DNA of 64,000 nt from Chlorops oryzae (lineage: Eukaryota; Arthropoda; Insecta; Diptera; Chloropidae): the NCBI GenBank assembly GCA_020466095.1, contig CM035806.1, positions 163,512,379-163,576,378 on the forward strand. The letters run 5' to 3'. Below the pieces are notes generated by a model that worked only from the letters and a program-made list of their open reading frames with translations, searched no databases and had not been told where the DNA came from. The translations under genes and the position numbers were made by a program. Below, one piece after another: positions 11,486 to 25,460 of the stretch (its first letter is position 1; every line of letters starts with the position of its first letter).

Positions 11486-13800
11486 TTTTCAGGGTCGATG
11501 AATTTGATGTTTAGGTATAGGCTACACCGTGTAGACAAAGCCTCAAAAAGGCATCCACGATCGGGAGATTTGGACTTTCATTTAAGGTTATTGTTGAAGC
11601 GCCCTTGAAAACATATAGAAAGCATAGTTAGGTCCCTTGTTTACTGCTTAATTGAAGAAAGCGATTCTCGGAAATCCTTGGAAAAATATGCCAAAATATA
11701 CATTTTGATTTCACACAAGGCACATTATCCTTTTAGAGAAATTTTCTTCTTTAAGGGCTTGGAAGACAGTGAGGGAAGAGTGTTCTCTCAATTTCAATTT
11801 CTCTCAAAAGTTGATCACCTTTTGTGGATCACCACAATCGGGTCAAGGCTTATGTGAAGCGAGCAATGCCGGGTATGTAGGGCTTACCTTCTAACACCGC
11901 TCGGCAGGCACCTGAAAATCCGTCACTTTTTTTAAATTTTTATTTATTTATTTATTTTTTTTTTTTGCATTTAATCCATTCATTTGTGCCACAATGAACG
12001 TTGTTCTACCGCGTTTTGGGACAGCGTCCACTGATGCTATAGTTCTGCCGGTGTGTCTCTCTGGCCGTCCGCCCATCGAGTCTACTTATTAATGTGATTG
12101 CAGAACAACTTAGGTACAAAGTGCTGGCCACATTTGCCTTCGACGATAATTGGTATAAATCACTTTCGCATTAATTGCAAAACGAAACGAAACGAAACGA
12201 ACCAAAAAGGGAAAGCCAATGAGAAGAGAAGAGAAAAGACGATAGGTCGAGACGAGCGAGAGAGAGCGAGAGCGAGAGTGAGAGGGAGGGGGGCCGATAG
12301 TATGAGAAAGGGCCAAGTACCAAAGACTGCAGAATTATGTACATACATACATACATAGGTAGGTAGGTACATAGCTGCATCGCGGATACGCGCAACATTG
12401 ACTAATTGGCATTCTAAAAATATTAGCCGCAGCACAAATAATATTAATTATTGTGACTTTGATGTATGTCTGGTGCGACTTCTTCGATTGCGAGATTTCA
12501 TCCTTTTTGCCTAAGCTATGAATGACTTAATTTAAGAAGGCCAGTGCTCGCTTTCTTCATCGGGAGAGTGCGAAAGTGCCCAAGAATTTGCACGGCTGCA
12601 TTGCATTCTTTAAATTCAGCCGCACGTCATACGGACTATCGTCATTAGACACATAAATATATATGTATATATGTATATATACATATCTATATTTATTTAT
12701 TTACATTGATTTGTGTAAGTACTTATACTTAATTTATATAGACATAAGTATCCCGAGTTACCCTCCAGTTACTCGGAATCGATATTGGAAGGAAACAAAT
12801 TTATGACCCAAGGCGACGATTTCTCGTCTTTCGATTCGAAAGTCATAAAAGTTGCGACAAAGTCTCGTTATGGGTATTTATTTAAAATTAAAATTTATTA
12901 TACACATTTGTTCGTCTTGCCATTTTCTTTTTGCCTTGTTTTCTCTTTTCAATTTGTTCTATTTTTCGTCGTCCTAATCAAATTAATAACAAGTAATTGG
13001 CTTTACAATTAATGGCCTGATTGTAGAGAAAATCTTATCGTCCAATTTCAAAATATCACGAATACTATATTTTAATCTCTGCCATATATATTGTGGGTAC
13101 TTATATTTTGAGCAATAATGCTTTTTGTACTTATTATAAAACTACAAATTGTAAAATAATAAAAGTCAATATTTTTTGTTGTTTTTTTTAATTTAAAGAG
13201 TTAAAGAAAAAACAAATTAAAACCGGCGAACGATAAGATTGTGCGCCCCCTTATGGGACGGGCGCGAAGTGGCACTCGCGTACACTCGTAGATATCCATT
13301 GGGCACAGCTGGGACCTACGGCGACGCTAAGAGCTTAACACTCATTTTCAATAGATTAATAAATTGAATTAATCAAAAGATTTTAATCACCAAACGAAAC
13401 GCAAATTCTGATCAGTCATTTTAAAGCAATAAATTATTAACACAAGTAGCCAGAGGTGGGTAATGGGGCCTAGAGTGCGCTAGAGGGCTAGTGGGTTGGA
13501 GTGCGTCCAGTCAGAAGTAAAATTCGTATGGGGCAAAAACGTTCTTTCGACTCGCTTCGAAATCAATTCCATTACAATAATTCGAGTTGAAATTAAGGAC
13601 AAAGCAATCCTTCTTCGAGGAATGTTATTTTCGGTTTCATAAATGGCGCAGTTCGTCCCTTTTCAAGTCATCGTGGACAGTCCGATTATATGTATATATT
13701 TGACTTAGTCACTAATGTGATGGCCATTAAAATAGTGGAAGTCAAACATCCATAGCTCGAATCCTGAACCTTTGGCAATACCGTTTATAAAGAATTGAAA
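11486..13800. other. Non-coding DNA with minor tandem repeats
   Basis: AACGA units at 12181-12202, GA-rich tract 12250-12295, CATA and GGTA runs at 12336-12372, and TATATGTA runs near 12655-12700. No supported coding region. Confidence 0.5.
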
Positions 13801-14883
<1,083 letters not shown>

Positions 14884-15601
14884 TTTTTTTTTTTTTTTTT
14901 TTTTGGAAATCAAAATTGATTCCTTATACACAAACTTATTTTCTTATTCGAATAACAAAAGAGTGCACCATTGTGAGTGCGTTATGAATTATTTAATTTT
15001 AAAATTGGTTAGAGTTGATCAAAAAGTTTCAGGGGTTTTTCGATTTCAAGATAACTTCTTGAAGCACCTCAATAAGGAATAAAAGTTTATTAAAATAATT
15101 AAACAAAAAGTCTTAAGTAAAACGCCTTTCGAGATAACAAGATTTGATCAAACAAGTTTTTATTTTTTTTTTTCATAGTTCGAGAAAGAAGTTCTTCTAT
15201 TGTTGTCGTTTGTAACTGAATTCTTCAAATTTCTAAGACAATGTGAGCGCCCCTTAAATGTGTGGATCTATCACAATCATCATGCAAATCTCACTTTATA
15301 AGCTTAACTGTTCGCCTTTGAATAGAAGCACCTAAAATTCAATGCAGAAACCGAACGGAAATAGCTTTCATAGAAGCTTCTACCTTCACATATGCTATAC
15401 TATCTAAATTGGAAGTTCCTATAGGAACCCAAGCAGCAACTATACGAGTACGTTTGTTATTAACTATTTTAATTACTTCCGAAGACACTATCTCACTACA
15501 TTTTCTGTTTTTCGAAACCATATTAACAAACAAAAAACCAAAAAAAAAAATATGCATGCCAGCGAGAGTATCATACAAACATATATATACATATGTATAT
15601 A

Positions 15602-15632
<31 letters not shown>

Positions 15633-16220
15633 CATATATCTTTATGCTGATTCTATTTTGAAAGTTGCTAAAAATATTATTTAAATATTTGCAGACATGA
15701 ATTCAGCCGGCATAACAAAGCTACACGTGCCATAAATATGGAGATAAAAATAAGACTAAAAATAGCAATATAAACTTAGTATAATAATCTGTCAATCATA
15801 AATGTAGAGCCAGTTATTTACGCATTAACATTCTTTCGACTCGACCAGATATAGTGTGCTGACTCCGCGTCTAATGCTGCTGGTGCTGGCGCGGCACTTG
15901 GCACTTTCCGCGCCAGCATTGACAAACAAACATATGTTCATGCGATCACTCAAATTTAGACAAGTTTTTCAAAATAAGCAACTCTATAAATACACTTAAT
16001 ATAATATCAAAATATGTATTATAATTTTAATCAAAAGAGTTGAAATACTTATGTTGGATTGTCGCTTTAGTTTCTTAATTGCGCGCTCAATATCTGGCAA
16101 GTCATGCTCCTCATGCCGCATGTGGCAATCTAGCAATCCAACAATCCAGCAATCCAGCAATCGAACGATCAAACATTCAAGCATAGCGTCAAGCAGTTGG
16201 AAAACAACACAAATAAAAAC
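14884..16220. other. AT-rich non-coding DNA
   Basis: T run at 14884-14904 and an AT/TATATG tract at 15580-15635. A run of CCAGCAATC/CCAACAATC-like units lies at 16128-16170. No gene seen. Confidence 0.5.
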
Positions 16221-17130
16221 AAGTAAGGGTGTTATAGTCAGGCGAGCCTAACAATAGAATACCCGACACAGACACATAATTTTTAATATCAAGAGGTGTT
16301 TAAGGGCATAAGGAGCCCCATATACCGACTTTTGTTAAATTTCTAAATGAAAACCGCCCTTTTGCCACGCCCACTTTTCAATTTTTTTTGGAATTCTAAT
16401 CGGACCCTTATATATACGCTCAAATTCTAAGTTTCATTGAAATATTTCAATAAAGTCTGATTTTGAGGCATTTTTGGGATTTTTGTGACAGACCCTAGTA
16501 CTAGAGGTACCCTTAATAATGGTCCGATCGAAAAATTTTTTGGGAAGGACGTTACTGGCTGTCAAGGAAGTATACGTGCCAATTTTTGTTCAAGTCCCCT
16601 TGGTATTTCGGGAGTAGGAGACAATTTTTGAAAAACGCCCTTATGCCACGCCCACTTTTCCAATTTTTTTAAATCGTATTACTTGCCTTTAAACATGTTC
16701 GAATATCAAATTTCATCAAAATATCTTAAAAAACTTCGATTTTAGAGCAGATTTTGTGATTTTCGTAATAGACCCTCGTACTGGAGGTACCCCTAAAAAT
16801 GGTCCGATCAGGTCCATTCTCGAACTTGTTCTTACTCATGTTCCCGTGAGCACGCATACCAAATTTTGTCAAGATAGCTCAACTCCTTCGATAAGATAAC
16901 TGTATACAAACAGACAGACAGACAGACGGACGGAAAGACAGACAGACGGACAGACAGACGGACAGACAGACGGACAGACAGACGGACATGTCTAAATCGA
17001 ATCTCCTGGTGACGCTGACCATTTCTTTATACATTTTGTATGGTCTATCTCGACTGGTTCTGGGTGTTACACACAACCCAACAAACGAAATATACCCTCG
17101 ACACAGAGTGTGTCGGGTATAACAAGTGAG
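16221..17130 (+). mobile_element. Mini-me/DINE-1-like element, copy 1 (with RGAC microsatellite)
   Basis: Starts AAGTAAGGGTGTTATAGTCAG with ATACCCGACACA just inside, and ends TGTGTCGGGTATAAC, so the ends carry an inverted ATACCCGACACA pair. Near the 3' end there is an RGAC microsatellite (about 16911-16986, ~19 units), then a core GACATGTCTAAATCGAATCT, then a TTTATACATTTTGTATGG tract. That order (GTCY array, conserved core, TA-rich tract) is the arrangement described for dipteran mini-me elements. A related copy is at 62369-62930. Confidence 0.65.
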
Positions 17131-17748
17131 AAAGCTAAAGTCGGTCAAGCCCGACTTTGAAATACCCAGCGTCCCGACATTATGAGCGCACTATGTTTTG
17201 CTTCTCTATTTGTGGGCGTGGCAGTGGGGGGGGCCACATAAATTATTTCCCTACACCTTTCATTCGCCTTGATCAACCTATATGGCGAATTTGAAGCTTC
17301 TACGCCTTTTACTTCACATGTTAAGATAAATCCTTATTTGTGGGCGTGGCTCGAGGAGGGCGGCGAACATTTTTTTCCAGGATATGTCCCTTTTTGTAGT
17401 TTACCAGTACACCAAATATCAATGGAATGTGTTGAGTGGTTCGCAAGTTAAAAGCATTTTACTGAAAACACAATAAATTCATTTGTGGGCGTATGTCTCC
17501 CATTTTTACTTAGGATCACACTCGGACCTTGATATACATGTGCACCAAATTTCGACTTCATTGGTTCAGCCGTTTCGGAGGAGATCCGACCATGGACGGA
17601 CGGACGGACGGACAGACGGACATGTCAAAATCGATTCAGTTTTTGATCCTGATCATTTCTATATATATTTGTCTATATCTCCGGAGCTTAATTCTCCCTG
17701 TTACAAGATTCGCACAAAACTAATATACCCCGCTTACGCTGGGTATAA
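17131..17748 (+). mobile_element. Second, divergent mini-me-like element
   Basis: Directly abuts the previous element. It starts near AGTCGGTCAAGCCCGACTTTG with AATACCCAGCGT and ends ACGCTGGGTATAAAAAG, again an inverted pair near the termini. It has its own RGAC run (17595-17623) and a core starting GACATGTCAAAATCGATTCA, then a TATATATTTGTCTATATC tract. A 3'-end fragment of this type may lie near 60690-60745. Confidence 0.6.
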
Positions 17749-17930
17749 AAAGCGAAGCAAAACGCCGAGTCAGAATGACGACACAGACAGACATTTATGT
17801 AAACAGACCGACAGACCGACCGACAGACAAAGCGACAGCATGTCAGGTTGAGCTATGAACAAAGGGACAAATACGTTCGTACTATCTACTGATAGTCATG
17901 CTGGCAGTCGCCGAAAAGCACAGAGAAACG

Positions 17931-17971
<41 letters not shown>

Positions 17972-18404
17972 GAATCAGCAACAACAAAACCAAATACAAC
18001 TAAATAGAGAGGACCAGCTGCAGATATCCATCAGAACACCACTCGAACCAATTTTGACGCACCCCTCCACAGAGCAGCGCAGCGGACCGAACGTTTTGTA
18101 TCCAATTGGATCGAAATTTATCCGCAGATATTCGTACCTACCAAACGCACATGTAAGATCCCTCGAAGATATGCTCGTAACTACGACATGACGAATTATT
18201 GTTTATGCGAGCGCAATTAAATAAAACGAAGGAAAGCCAAGGAACGATTCAAAATGCGAAAAAAGCAACGAAAAACGAAAAGCAGAAAAGAATAACAAAT
18301 AAACAAATAAAAACGAAAAATACTTTTGGTATTACGAACTGCATGCACCTCAGAACGTCTGTGGGCTACACTGAGCGAAAAATTCTACAATCTTTAACAT
18401 TATT
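17749..18404. other. Non-coding DNA
   Basis: A short GACC/GACA run (about 17803-17830) and a GA tract (17939-17969). The remainder is unremarkable, with no gene. Confidence 0.5.
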
Positions 18405-18626
18405 TCAGAGAGTAAAGAGAGACCGAGAGAGAGAAAAGAGAGACGAAGAGAGAGAGAGAGAGCGAAAGAGAGAGAGAGCGAAAGAGAGAGAGAGCGAAAG
18501 AGAGAGAGAGCGAAAGAGAGAGAGAGCGAAAGAGAGAGAGAGCGAAGAGAGAGAGAGCGAGAGAGAGAGAGAGAAAGAGAGAGATAGAGAAAGAGGGAGA
18601 TAGAGAAAGAGAAAGAGAGAGAGAAA

Positions 18627-18658
<32 letters not shown>

Positions 18659-18672
18659 GAGAGAGATCCTCG
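18405..18672. repeat. GA-rich array with GAGAGAGAGCGAAA units
   Basis: Imperfect purine tract. About 18460-18545 is a regular array of a 15-16 bp unit (AGAGAGAGAGCGAAAG). Open frames through it are low-complexity artefacts. Confidence 0.85.
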
Positions 18673-18797
18673 CCGATTGTGCTGCTTGAATCTGTCAGTA
18701 GGAAGATGAAACGAAAAAAAAAAAACACTGGAAAACTTTCTTCAAATAATTGGAATAATAATTTTCCTCGGTGTGTTTTAATTGTGTTTAAGGGGCT

Positions 18798-19290
18798 CTC
18801 TCCAGCAAGGATGATGGATTATAAGGTTACGACAATCAGAGTTCAAAATTTGATTCTTCTGCGCATGCACACTTGCGACGTGGCATTAAAAGTGTTCTGA
18901 TGGGTTGAAATTATTGCAAAATTTTTGACAGATGAAAATTTCCAAGACAAAAAATTTAAATTCAAGAATTTATGTGTTTACAGCGATGCCACTGACTTTC
19001 GAAAAACATACTACCTATTTGAAACTTTCACAAAACCTGGTTTATATATGTATACATACATACTAACATGGTCCTTAAAGTACGATATTTGTGTGAAATG
19101 ACCAATTTAAAAAAAAAAAAAAATATTTAATAACTTGAATAAATAGTAGAACTGAAAAAATTTCAACAAAATATTATTAAAAATTTACACAACTTTGTGG
19201 CAGCACCAACAAAAACGTCACAAGTGCTCGAATAAAAGTAAAATCTGCGCATGTCGTAATCTTATATTCTACCATTCCTGCTCTCCAGTT
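18798..19290. mobile_element. Candidate MITE with degenerate inverted ends
   Basis: Left-end blocks GCAAGGATGATGGATTATAA, GTTACGAC, CTGCGCATGC and ACTTGCGACGT recur inverted near 19205-19288 as ACGTCACAAGTGC, CTGCGCATGTCGTAA, CTTATATTCTACCATTCC. No coding frame. Exact ends and target duplication are unresolved. Confidence 0.5.
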
Positions 19291-20272
19291 CTGTCTGAAA
19301 TGAAACAGAAATGAAAAACTTTATTTTAAAAAAGCACTTGAGAATATTTTTTATTCATTTCTGAAGGGCTTTTTTTTTTCTTTATATGAAGTTTTTCAAT
19401 TCCGACAGAGCTGGAGAGATCCCATTATTTATGAAAACTTTATCCAGCGTATTAGTAAATATGGAAGAAAAGTTCTAAATTTTTTCCAGTGTATTTTTAT
19501 ATATTTATATAAGTTTATATATTTATATTATTGTTACGCTTGGTTACTCTAATCCACTCCGAGCTACATCATGCATTGCGTTAACGCAAATATCTATAAT
19601 TTTCTTTATTGAGGGAAGTTAAGAAAGAAGATAAAACAACAATAATAAAATAAGAAATATAAAAAAAAGTACTATTGCAAGTACGAACAAAAATAACAAA
19701 GAAAAATATAAATAATAATAAATAAGCAAAATAATTTCAGCCTCGGAAAAAAACAGTAGGTATTATTTAAAATAAAACTTTATGTCGAACATAATCTGGA
19801 GCAAATACTTAAGTTAGTCATGAAGAAACAGAAATGACTTATTTAACAAGCTTGAGATATTATTACCCAGTTTCGGAAGAGTATTTTTGTTTTGAGCGGA
19901 TCTTTGAACGGAAATCATTAAGATCCGCTTATCATATGAACTTATTTTTAAGTAAGTATGTATGTATATTTTTGTACCAGTATTCAAATAGATAAGATAT
20001 GAAATATTATGATTATGACTTTTCTGTAATCCATCGCTTTGCATTGCGTTCCATGAACTATTTCTATTGAGAGTAGAAGAAGATAAAAGCCACAACATGG
20101 ATGAAATATAAAAAATAATGTCTATTGCTCGAATTCAGTAATGGCAGAAATTCTATTAAAGATATGGGAAATAAAGGCTGCGAAAAAAAGTTGGTTTATT
20201 CTAGCCGGGAATAAACCGATATTAGCTGCCTTATTGTTAGATTAAGAAATTTTTTTATTCCATATTACATGT
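19291..20272. other. AT-rich non-coding DNA
   Basis: No domain-bearing frame and no strong repeat beyond short AAT/ATA runs. Confidence 0.5.
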
Positions 20273-20451
20273 GTATCTCTCTTGTCCTTGCGGACACTCC
20301 TCTTGAAGCGGAATGCTTTGGAGCAATGCTTTCAGTATGATACTTTCTTCTCATAGTAGTATTACTCATTTTCGGACACCTCTTTTAAAGAAGATAGAAC
20401 AATATTTTTATGTCCAGTAGGTTGTCCGAACTTAAGACAGAGTAAGCACTG
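20273..20451. mobile_element. Degenerate family A MITE copy
   Basis: Carries family blocks CTCTCTTGTCCTTGCGGACA at the left and TCCGAACTTAAGACAGAGTA with a CACTG terminus at the right, followed by TA. More diverged than neighbouring copies; the left terminus is uncertain. Confidence 0.6.
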
Positions 20452-20586
20452 TATGTAAAAATCATGTTTTATGGTATTTCTTAGACCAAATTTTTGATAT
20501 GAATGTAGGCTGCAATGTTCGGTTATATTCTAGCCGATGTACCGATGTGCTGCTAATTGTTGATCTCAAATTTTTTTCGCAGTATA

Positions 20587-20760
20587 CAGTGTACTCTCAC
20601 AATATGCGGACACTTTGCTATAAATGCGATCAATTGAGCAAATGCTTTTAATATTTTTTTTGTCTCGATATGCAGTTTTCTGTAAGAAACCGAACACCTA
20701 TGAAATTAACGACTTATTTTTACAGATCCAGTAGCTATCCGCTTAAGACAGAGTACACTG
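20587..20760. mobile_element. Family A MITE, complete copy
   Basis: Starts CAGTGTACTCTCACAATATG and ends CTTAAGACAGAGTACACTG, flanked by TA on both sides. Same family as 10998-11156. Confidence 0.8.
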
Positions 20761-20901
20761 TATGTACATGTTTATGGTATTTTAGACAATATTCTTTGCC
20801 TATAATTTCAAGATGCAGATGTCGAACCTGCATTTTCGATGGCGCTAAATACGAATCTTAAATTGTGCCGATTTAGTAGCAAGGGTGCCGAAATATATGT
20901 A

Positions 20902-21057
20902 CAGCACTCCCCGGGTATAAGCACCGTGCAATATGTATGAAAAATAGTGCTTATAAGCGGGGCTTCTTGTATGAAATTTTAAGGCAAATGACACAATTTC
21001 GCTTGAATATAAGCGGAGAATGCTTATATCCGGGGTGCATATACCGGGGGAATACTG
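20902..21057. mobile_element. CAGTATTCCCC-type MITE (family B), copy 1
   Basis: Starts CAGCACTCCCCGGGTATAAG and ends CCGGGGGAATACTG. The interior has CTTATAAGCGGGG, AATATAAGCGGAGAATGC and CTTATATCCGGGGTGCATAT. The left flank is TA; the right flank is TT, so the duplication is decayed. Copy 2 is at 23555-23729. Confidence 0.75.
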
Positions 21058-22765
21058 TTTCATGTTTTAGTGTTAAGTAAAATAGCACCTCTGGGACTGA
21101 CCCAGAGGCTGTGGGACTGTACAATCGATTTCTGCCGCACGTACTCCTCATAGAATATGCTTGTATATTGTATATAGAGGCAATGAAGGCCCACAAAGCC
21201 ACATGCCAATTAGAATAACTATGTTGTATGGTACCTATGTGAGTGAAAGGGGGAGGGTTAACAGCCGCAGTGAAGATTGTTTTTTCGCGACCCTGGGCCT
21301 AATTCAGACAATTTTATTGGGTGTGAACATTTTTCTCGGCCAAAATGAAAACGAAAGTTGTTGGCAATACTGTACGATGGTATGTGTTTCCTGTTTTCAA
21401 ATAAAGCAATTAATATGGATACAAGACTTTTGGCTGGCACTGTATTCAGCAGAGGGAAACACACTGTCTTTGGGCTTATCATTGACTCTACGTTTTGCTA
21501 TGCTCTGTTCCTTTTGGGGCAGTAATGTAAAAAAAAAAAAAAAAAAAAAAAAAACTTGAAAAAGAATAAAAAAGTAATAAAGAAAATAACCAAAAAATAA
21601 ATAAATAAAATCTAATTTGTGCAACAAAACGTACAACAAAAAATAACTTAAATAAATAAAAAAAAAAAAATATCAGCAGCAGTAACAACAACAACAACAT
21701 AACGAGCATAAGGAAAACACAAGGAATCGGCAAAATTGAATTCACGCAAAGAAATAACAAAAATTATGGCGACAACAACAAAAACGACAGTTTAAGAAAA
21801 AGACCGAAAAATACATTCGGAATGTTGCGTGGCCCCCCCGCAGGAAATGCCCAAGAGACTATCGATGGCCGAATTGACAGGAATATGGGGGCATAGAGGA
21901 AGAGTCCTTAAACAATCATGTTCAAGAGATTGTCGAGAGAGGGTGAGATTTGATCATTGTCTGTCTAATTTCCTCTTGGGTCGTTCCCATATTGTTTTGT
22001 TTGTGCGTCTGTCACTCACACACACACACACACACACAGGCACACATTCACAGCTTGCAACCGCAGTAACATCATGAACAAAATGCGCAAAGGCCATAAA
22101 ATATAAAAAAGAAGAAAAAAAAAGAATAAAATTAAATAAATAAGGAAGGAAATGAAATGAAAATGAAAGAAAAACAATTTCATAATTTGTTATTATTTCT
22201 GTAATTTCTTGTTGTTGTTGTTGTTTTTGTTATTATTATTATTATTATTCTTCGTGTACAAGCATTTATGTTTATGTATTTAATGCGAAAGAATCGGGGT
22301 CGAAGCCGAGCTTGCTGATGTGTGAACGAATATAAATATGTATATGCACACACACGCACACATACATGCATACATTACACATCATTAATGGAAGATGATG
22401 CGAATTGAAAGGGAGATACCAAGTCAAAGGTCGCAAGAGTTTGCGTTTACATTTATATGTACCTACATACCTACATAGTCGTACATACATATGTACATAG
22501 ATATTTACATGGGCATGTGAATGCACGCACCAGAGTCATCGCGACTCCCTTCGAAATTCGAACCTCTCAAGTAAAAAAATACAGATACCTATTGAATTTG
22601 CTGACCAGATCAATAAGGAGCCAACATAATCTACAACTCTCATTCAAATCTTTGAATTCTTAGCCCACATTAAAAGGACAAAAATCTTCTTCCCGCAGCA
22701 ACTGGTCACTTTATTTAGCCCGAAGAATCGATAAAAACCAAAAAAAACAAAGCAAAAAAAAATAT
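21058..22765. other. Non-coding DNA
   Basis: A run at 21529-21554, AAC/CAACAA runs near 21688-21700 and 21770, CA tract at 22017-22039, TTG/TTATTATT runs near 22205-22250, and CATA-type runs near 22460-22500. No coding region recognised. Confidence 0.5.
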
Positions 22766-23552
22766 ACAGTGTACTCTCTACACTGAAAAACTGGCTACGA
22801 AAAATTCCAATTAATGGCGTTTGTTAAACTCGATTCATCGGTTTTGTAATTGCCCCAATTAAAAATTTCAAACAAATCACGAAATTCGGGAAAAGTTCGT
22901 AATGTTAAATATTGAACAAAAATTTGATTAATTATTTTGTTGTATCAAATACCAAAAGTATTAGCACTTAACAAAACATTTGCTTGAAATTTTTGTTATA
23001 TTGACGAAACTTTTGTTTCCAATTTTTGAAAGTGCATAAAAATATTTTTCTAAAATTCTCATTAGCTTTATAAAAATATTTAATCAAATATTAGCTCACA
23101 TATGTTTATGATGTTAAAATGTATAATTATCTTCCGTAAACTGACTTTGAAGGCTCAATTTTTTTTATTATGGAACATGTAGATGAGGCATTTTTTCCTT
23201 TTTTATTTATTTAAAATAATTGGTTGATTTTTATTAATACTTTTAGTTGTTGATATTACAAATCGTTGTTTGAAAATTTTTATTGAGTGTTAATACTTCG
23301 AGTAATTGTCCCAATTAAACGATTTGTTAATATAACAAAAAGTGTGATAGGCTGAGTTTTAACAACGAATTTGTTATATTGATTAAAAAATTGTTTGTCT
23401 TTACGCACAAAAGTCTTTCTGTGTATTGAGCGGACACCTAAGGGTCCGAAGAATATGTCCGCTTAACAGAGGTGTCCGCTTAAGTGGAAAATATTCAAGA
23501 AGCACGAATACTAGAGCATTCGCACAAGTGTCCGTAAGGAAAGAGTCGACTG
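22766..23552. mobile_element. Family A MITE interrupted by a family E MITE
   Basis: The left stub CAGTGTACTCTC is at 22766-22777 and the rest of the element (GCGGACACC... to GAGTCGACTG) is at about 23426-23552. They are separated by a 644 bp element that duplicated TA (22778-22779 and 23424-23425). Joined across one TA, the pieces resemble the other family A copies. Confidence 0.75.
22780..23423 (+). mobile_element. CACTGAAAAA-ended MITE (family E), copy 1, nested
   Basis: Begins CACTGAAAAACTGGCTACG and ends AAAGTCTTTCTGTG, giving imperfect inverted CAC(T/A)GAAA termini, with a TA duplication inside the family A copy. The interior is AT-rich with repeated CAATTA and AACAAA motifs and no coding frame. 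The reverse-oriented copy 2 lies at 52284-53505. Confidence 0.75.
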
Positions 23553-23554
23553 TA

Positions 23555-23729
23555 CAGTATTCCCCGAACATAAGTACCATGCAATATGCAAGAGAAATAG
23601 TGCTTATAAGCGAGGAGTGCTTATAAGCGGGGCTCTTCTTATATGAAAATTTAAGACAAATGAAACAATTTCGCGTGAATATAAGCGGAGAATGCTTATA
23701 TCCGGGGTGCATATATCCGGGGAATTCTG
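23555..23729. mobile_element. Family B MITE, copy 2
   Basis: Starts CAGTATTCCCCGAACATAAG and ends ATCCGGGGAATTCTG, flanked by TA (23553-23554 and 23730-23731). The left TA is also the right flank of the neighbouring family A copy, so the two are back to back. Confidence 0.8.
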
Positions 23730-25426
23730 TAAATAAAAGCAAAAAAATGTAAGTAGAAAAAAGAAAATATGCGAATAGAAAAAAAAAGGGGGAGAGAGAA
23801 AGAAATTCTGACTTTCCCTCATCTTCCATTACATTCCAATTGAAATTCATTCGCGATTCGACGATTCGTCTCTAATAAAATACATACATTTCGATTGCGG
23901 TTATAGTCCCGAATGAATTTCGTCTCGAATTGCTTTGAGTCGTTGAGTCGTTGATTTTTTGTGTTTTAATGCGCCTAAAAGTTTGCTGGAGAAACATGAC
24001 CGAAGAAAACACAAGTCAAGGAACAAGTGTTCTTCGTGTGTTTAAGTGGCGCTAAATAAAGAGAAGTGTCAACGGCAAGAGAAATCTCCAAAACGCGACG
24101 GAATATTGAGAAGCGTACAGAGGGAGGCATTAAAACGTAAATACACTAAAAGAAGAAATTGGCAGATACACACGAGCACGCACACACACACACACACGCT
24201 CCCATACATTGGAAACATTTTCATACTACCACACGTACGCTTATAATTAGATAAACGCAGAGCTTTCAACAATCCGCTCGAATCGAACCGACGGGCGATG
24301 GCAAAGACGCAGACGACCACGAAGCAGGAAACCAAGACAACGGAGACGACGACGCCGACGCCAATGACGATGACGATGAAGATGACGATGAAGATGAAGA
24401 GACAGACAGAGAGCTAGTCATGCAAGAAAGAAAGCCGAAGAGCATAATTTTAAGGCGAAGATTCGCCGCTGCCGCCACCAGCTTCACCCATCCACATCCA
24501 TTAAGCGTTTTCTTTCGAAGCTTTTGTGAATGGAAATCGGAAGAACGATGCGAACGAACGCTATTCGCTTGCATTCGTCAGAGATGAAAGAGCCGCCGCA
24601 CACACGAGTGTAGGTGACGCGGCGACACGTTCTTCTTCGGCAGAAACTTTTTGGAAATTTACGCTACGACGTCACAGGATCCCAGCATTACAGAGCAAGC
24701 GGATACGATACGCTATCGTTTGATTTTCCTCAGGATTTTTCATTCTTTTCGCCACTTACTTTCAGAGACGATTCAGTGCACAGCACGAATGTGCTTTGCG
24801 TGTGCGTGTGTGTGAGTAATGCACAAAGTTCTGCGTCTAATGACGCGCGTTCTTTCGTCTTGCAATTGTTATTGAGACTGAATTGACCGGCGGAAACATT
24901 TCATTCTCATTCCCCCGGGGATCTCTATCGATGCATAATTCTTAAGTTGAAAAGTCGTTGGTCTTTAGGGGAATTTTCAAACAAAAATTGAAGCATACTT
25001 TACGGGAAAAACGTAAGAAAGACTTTTTGGAAGGCTGAACGGATTGAAGGAAAAAAAACGACGACAACAAGAACAAAAAACAAAAAGAAAAAAAGCAAGC
25101 AAAAAGTCGAATAACTTGAAATGAACAAAAGAGTTTAAGTCGTCTTAAGAATTACGCGAGAAAAAACTTCAAAAAAAAGAATTTCTTTTTTCTTTCTACC
25201 TTTTTTCAATTCGCAACAAAAGCTTCAACGTACAATGCAATGCGAGCGAGCGAGCGAGCTGTGCAGGAGTATAAAATGCATTCTAAGAAAATAATCCTTT
25301 TCATCACGTCCTTATTATTACTTATTGCCTTCTTCCGGCATAGAAGGAAACATTTGTCGAGATGAAATCGAGTTTGTGCTTTTCATTTCCGTCCTCTTCT
25401 TCTCTCTCTCCCTCTCTCCCTCTCTA

Positions 25427-25460
<34 letters not shown>

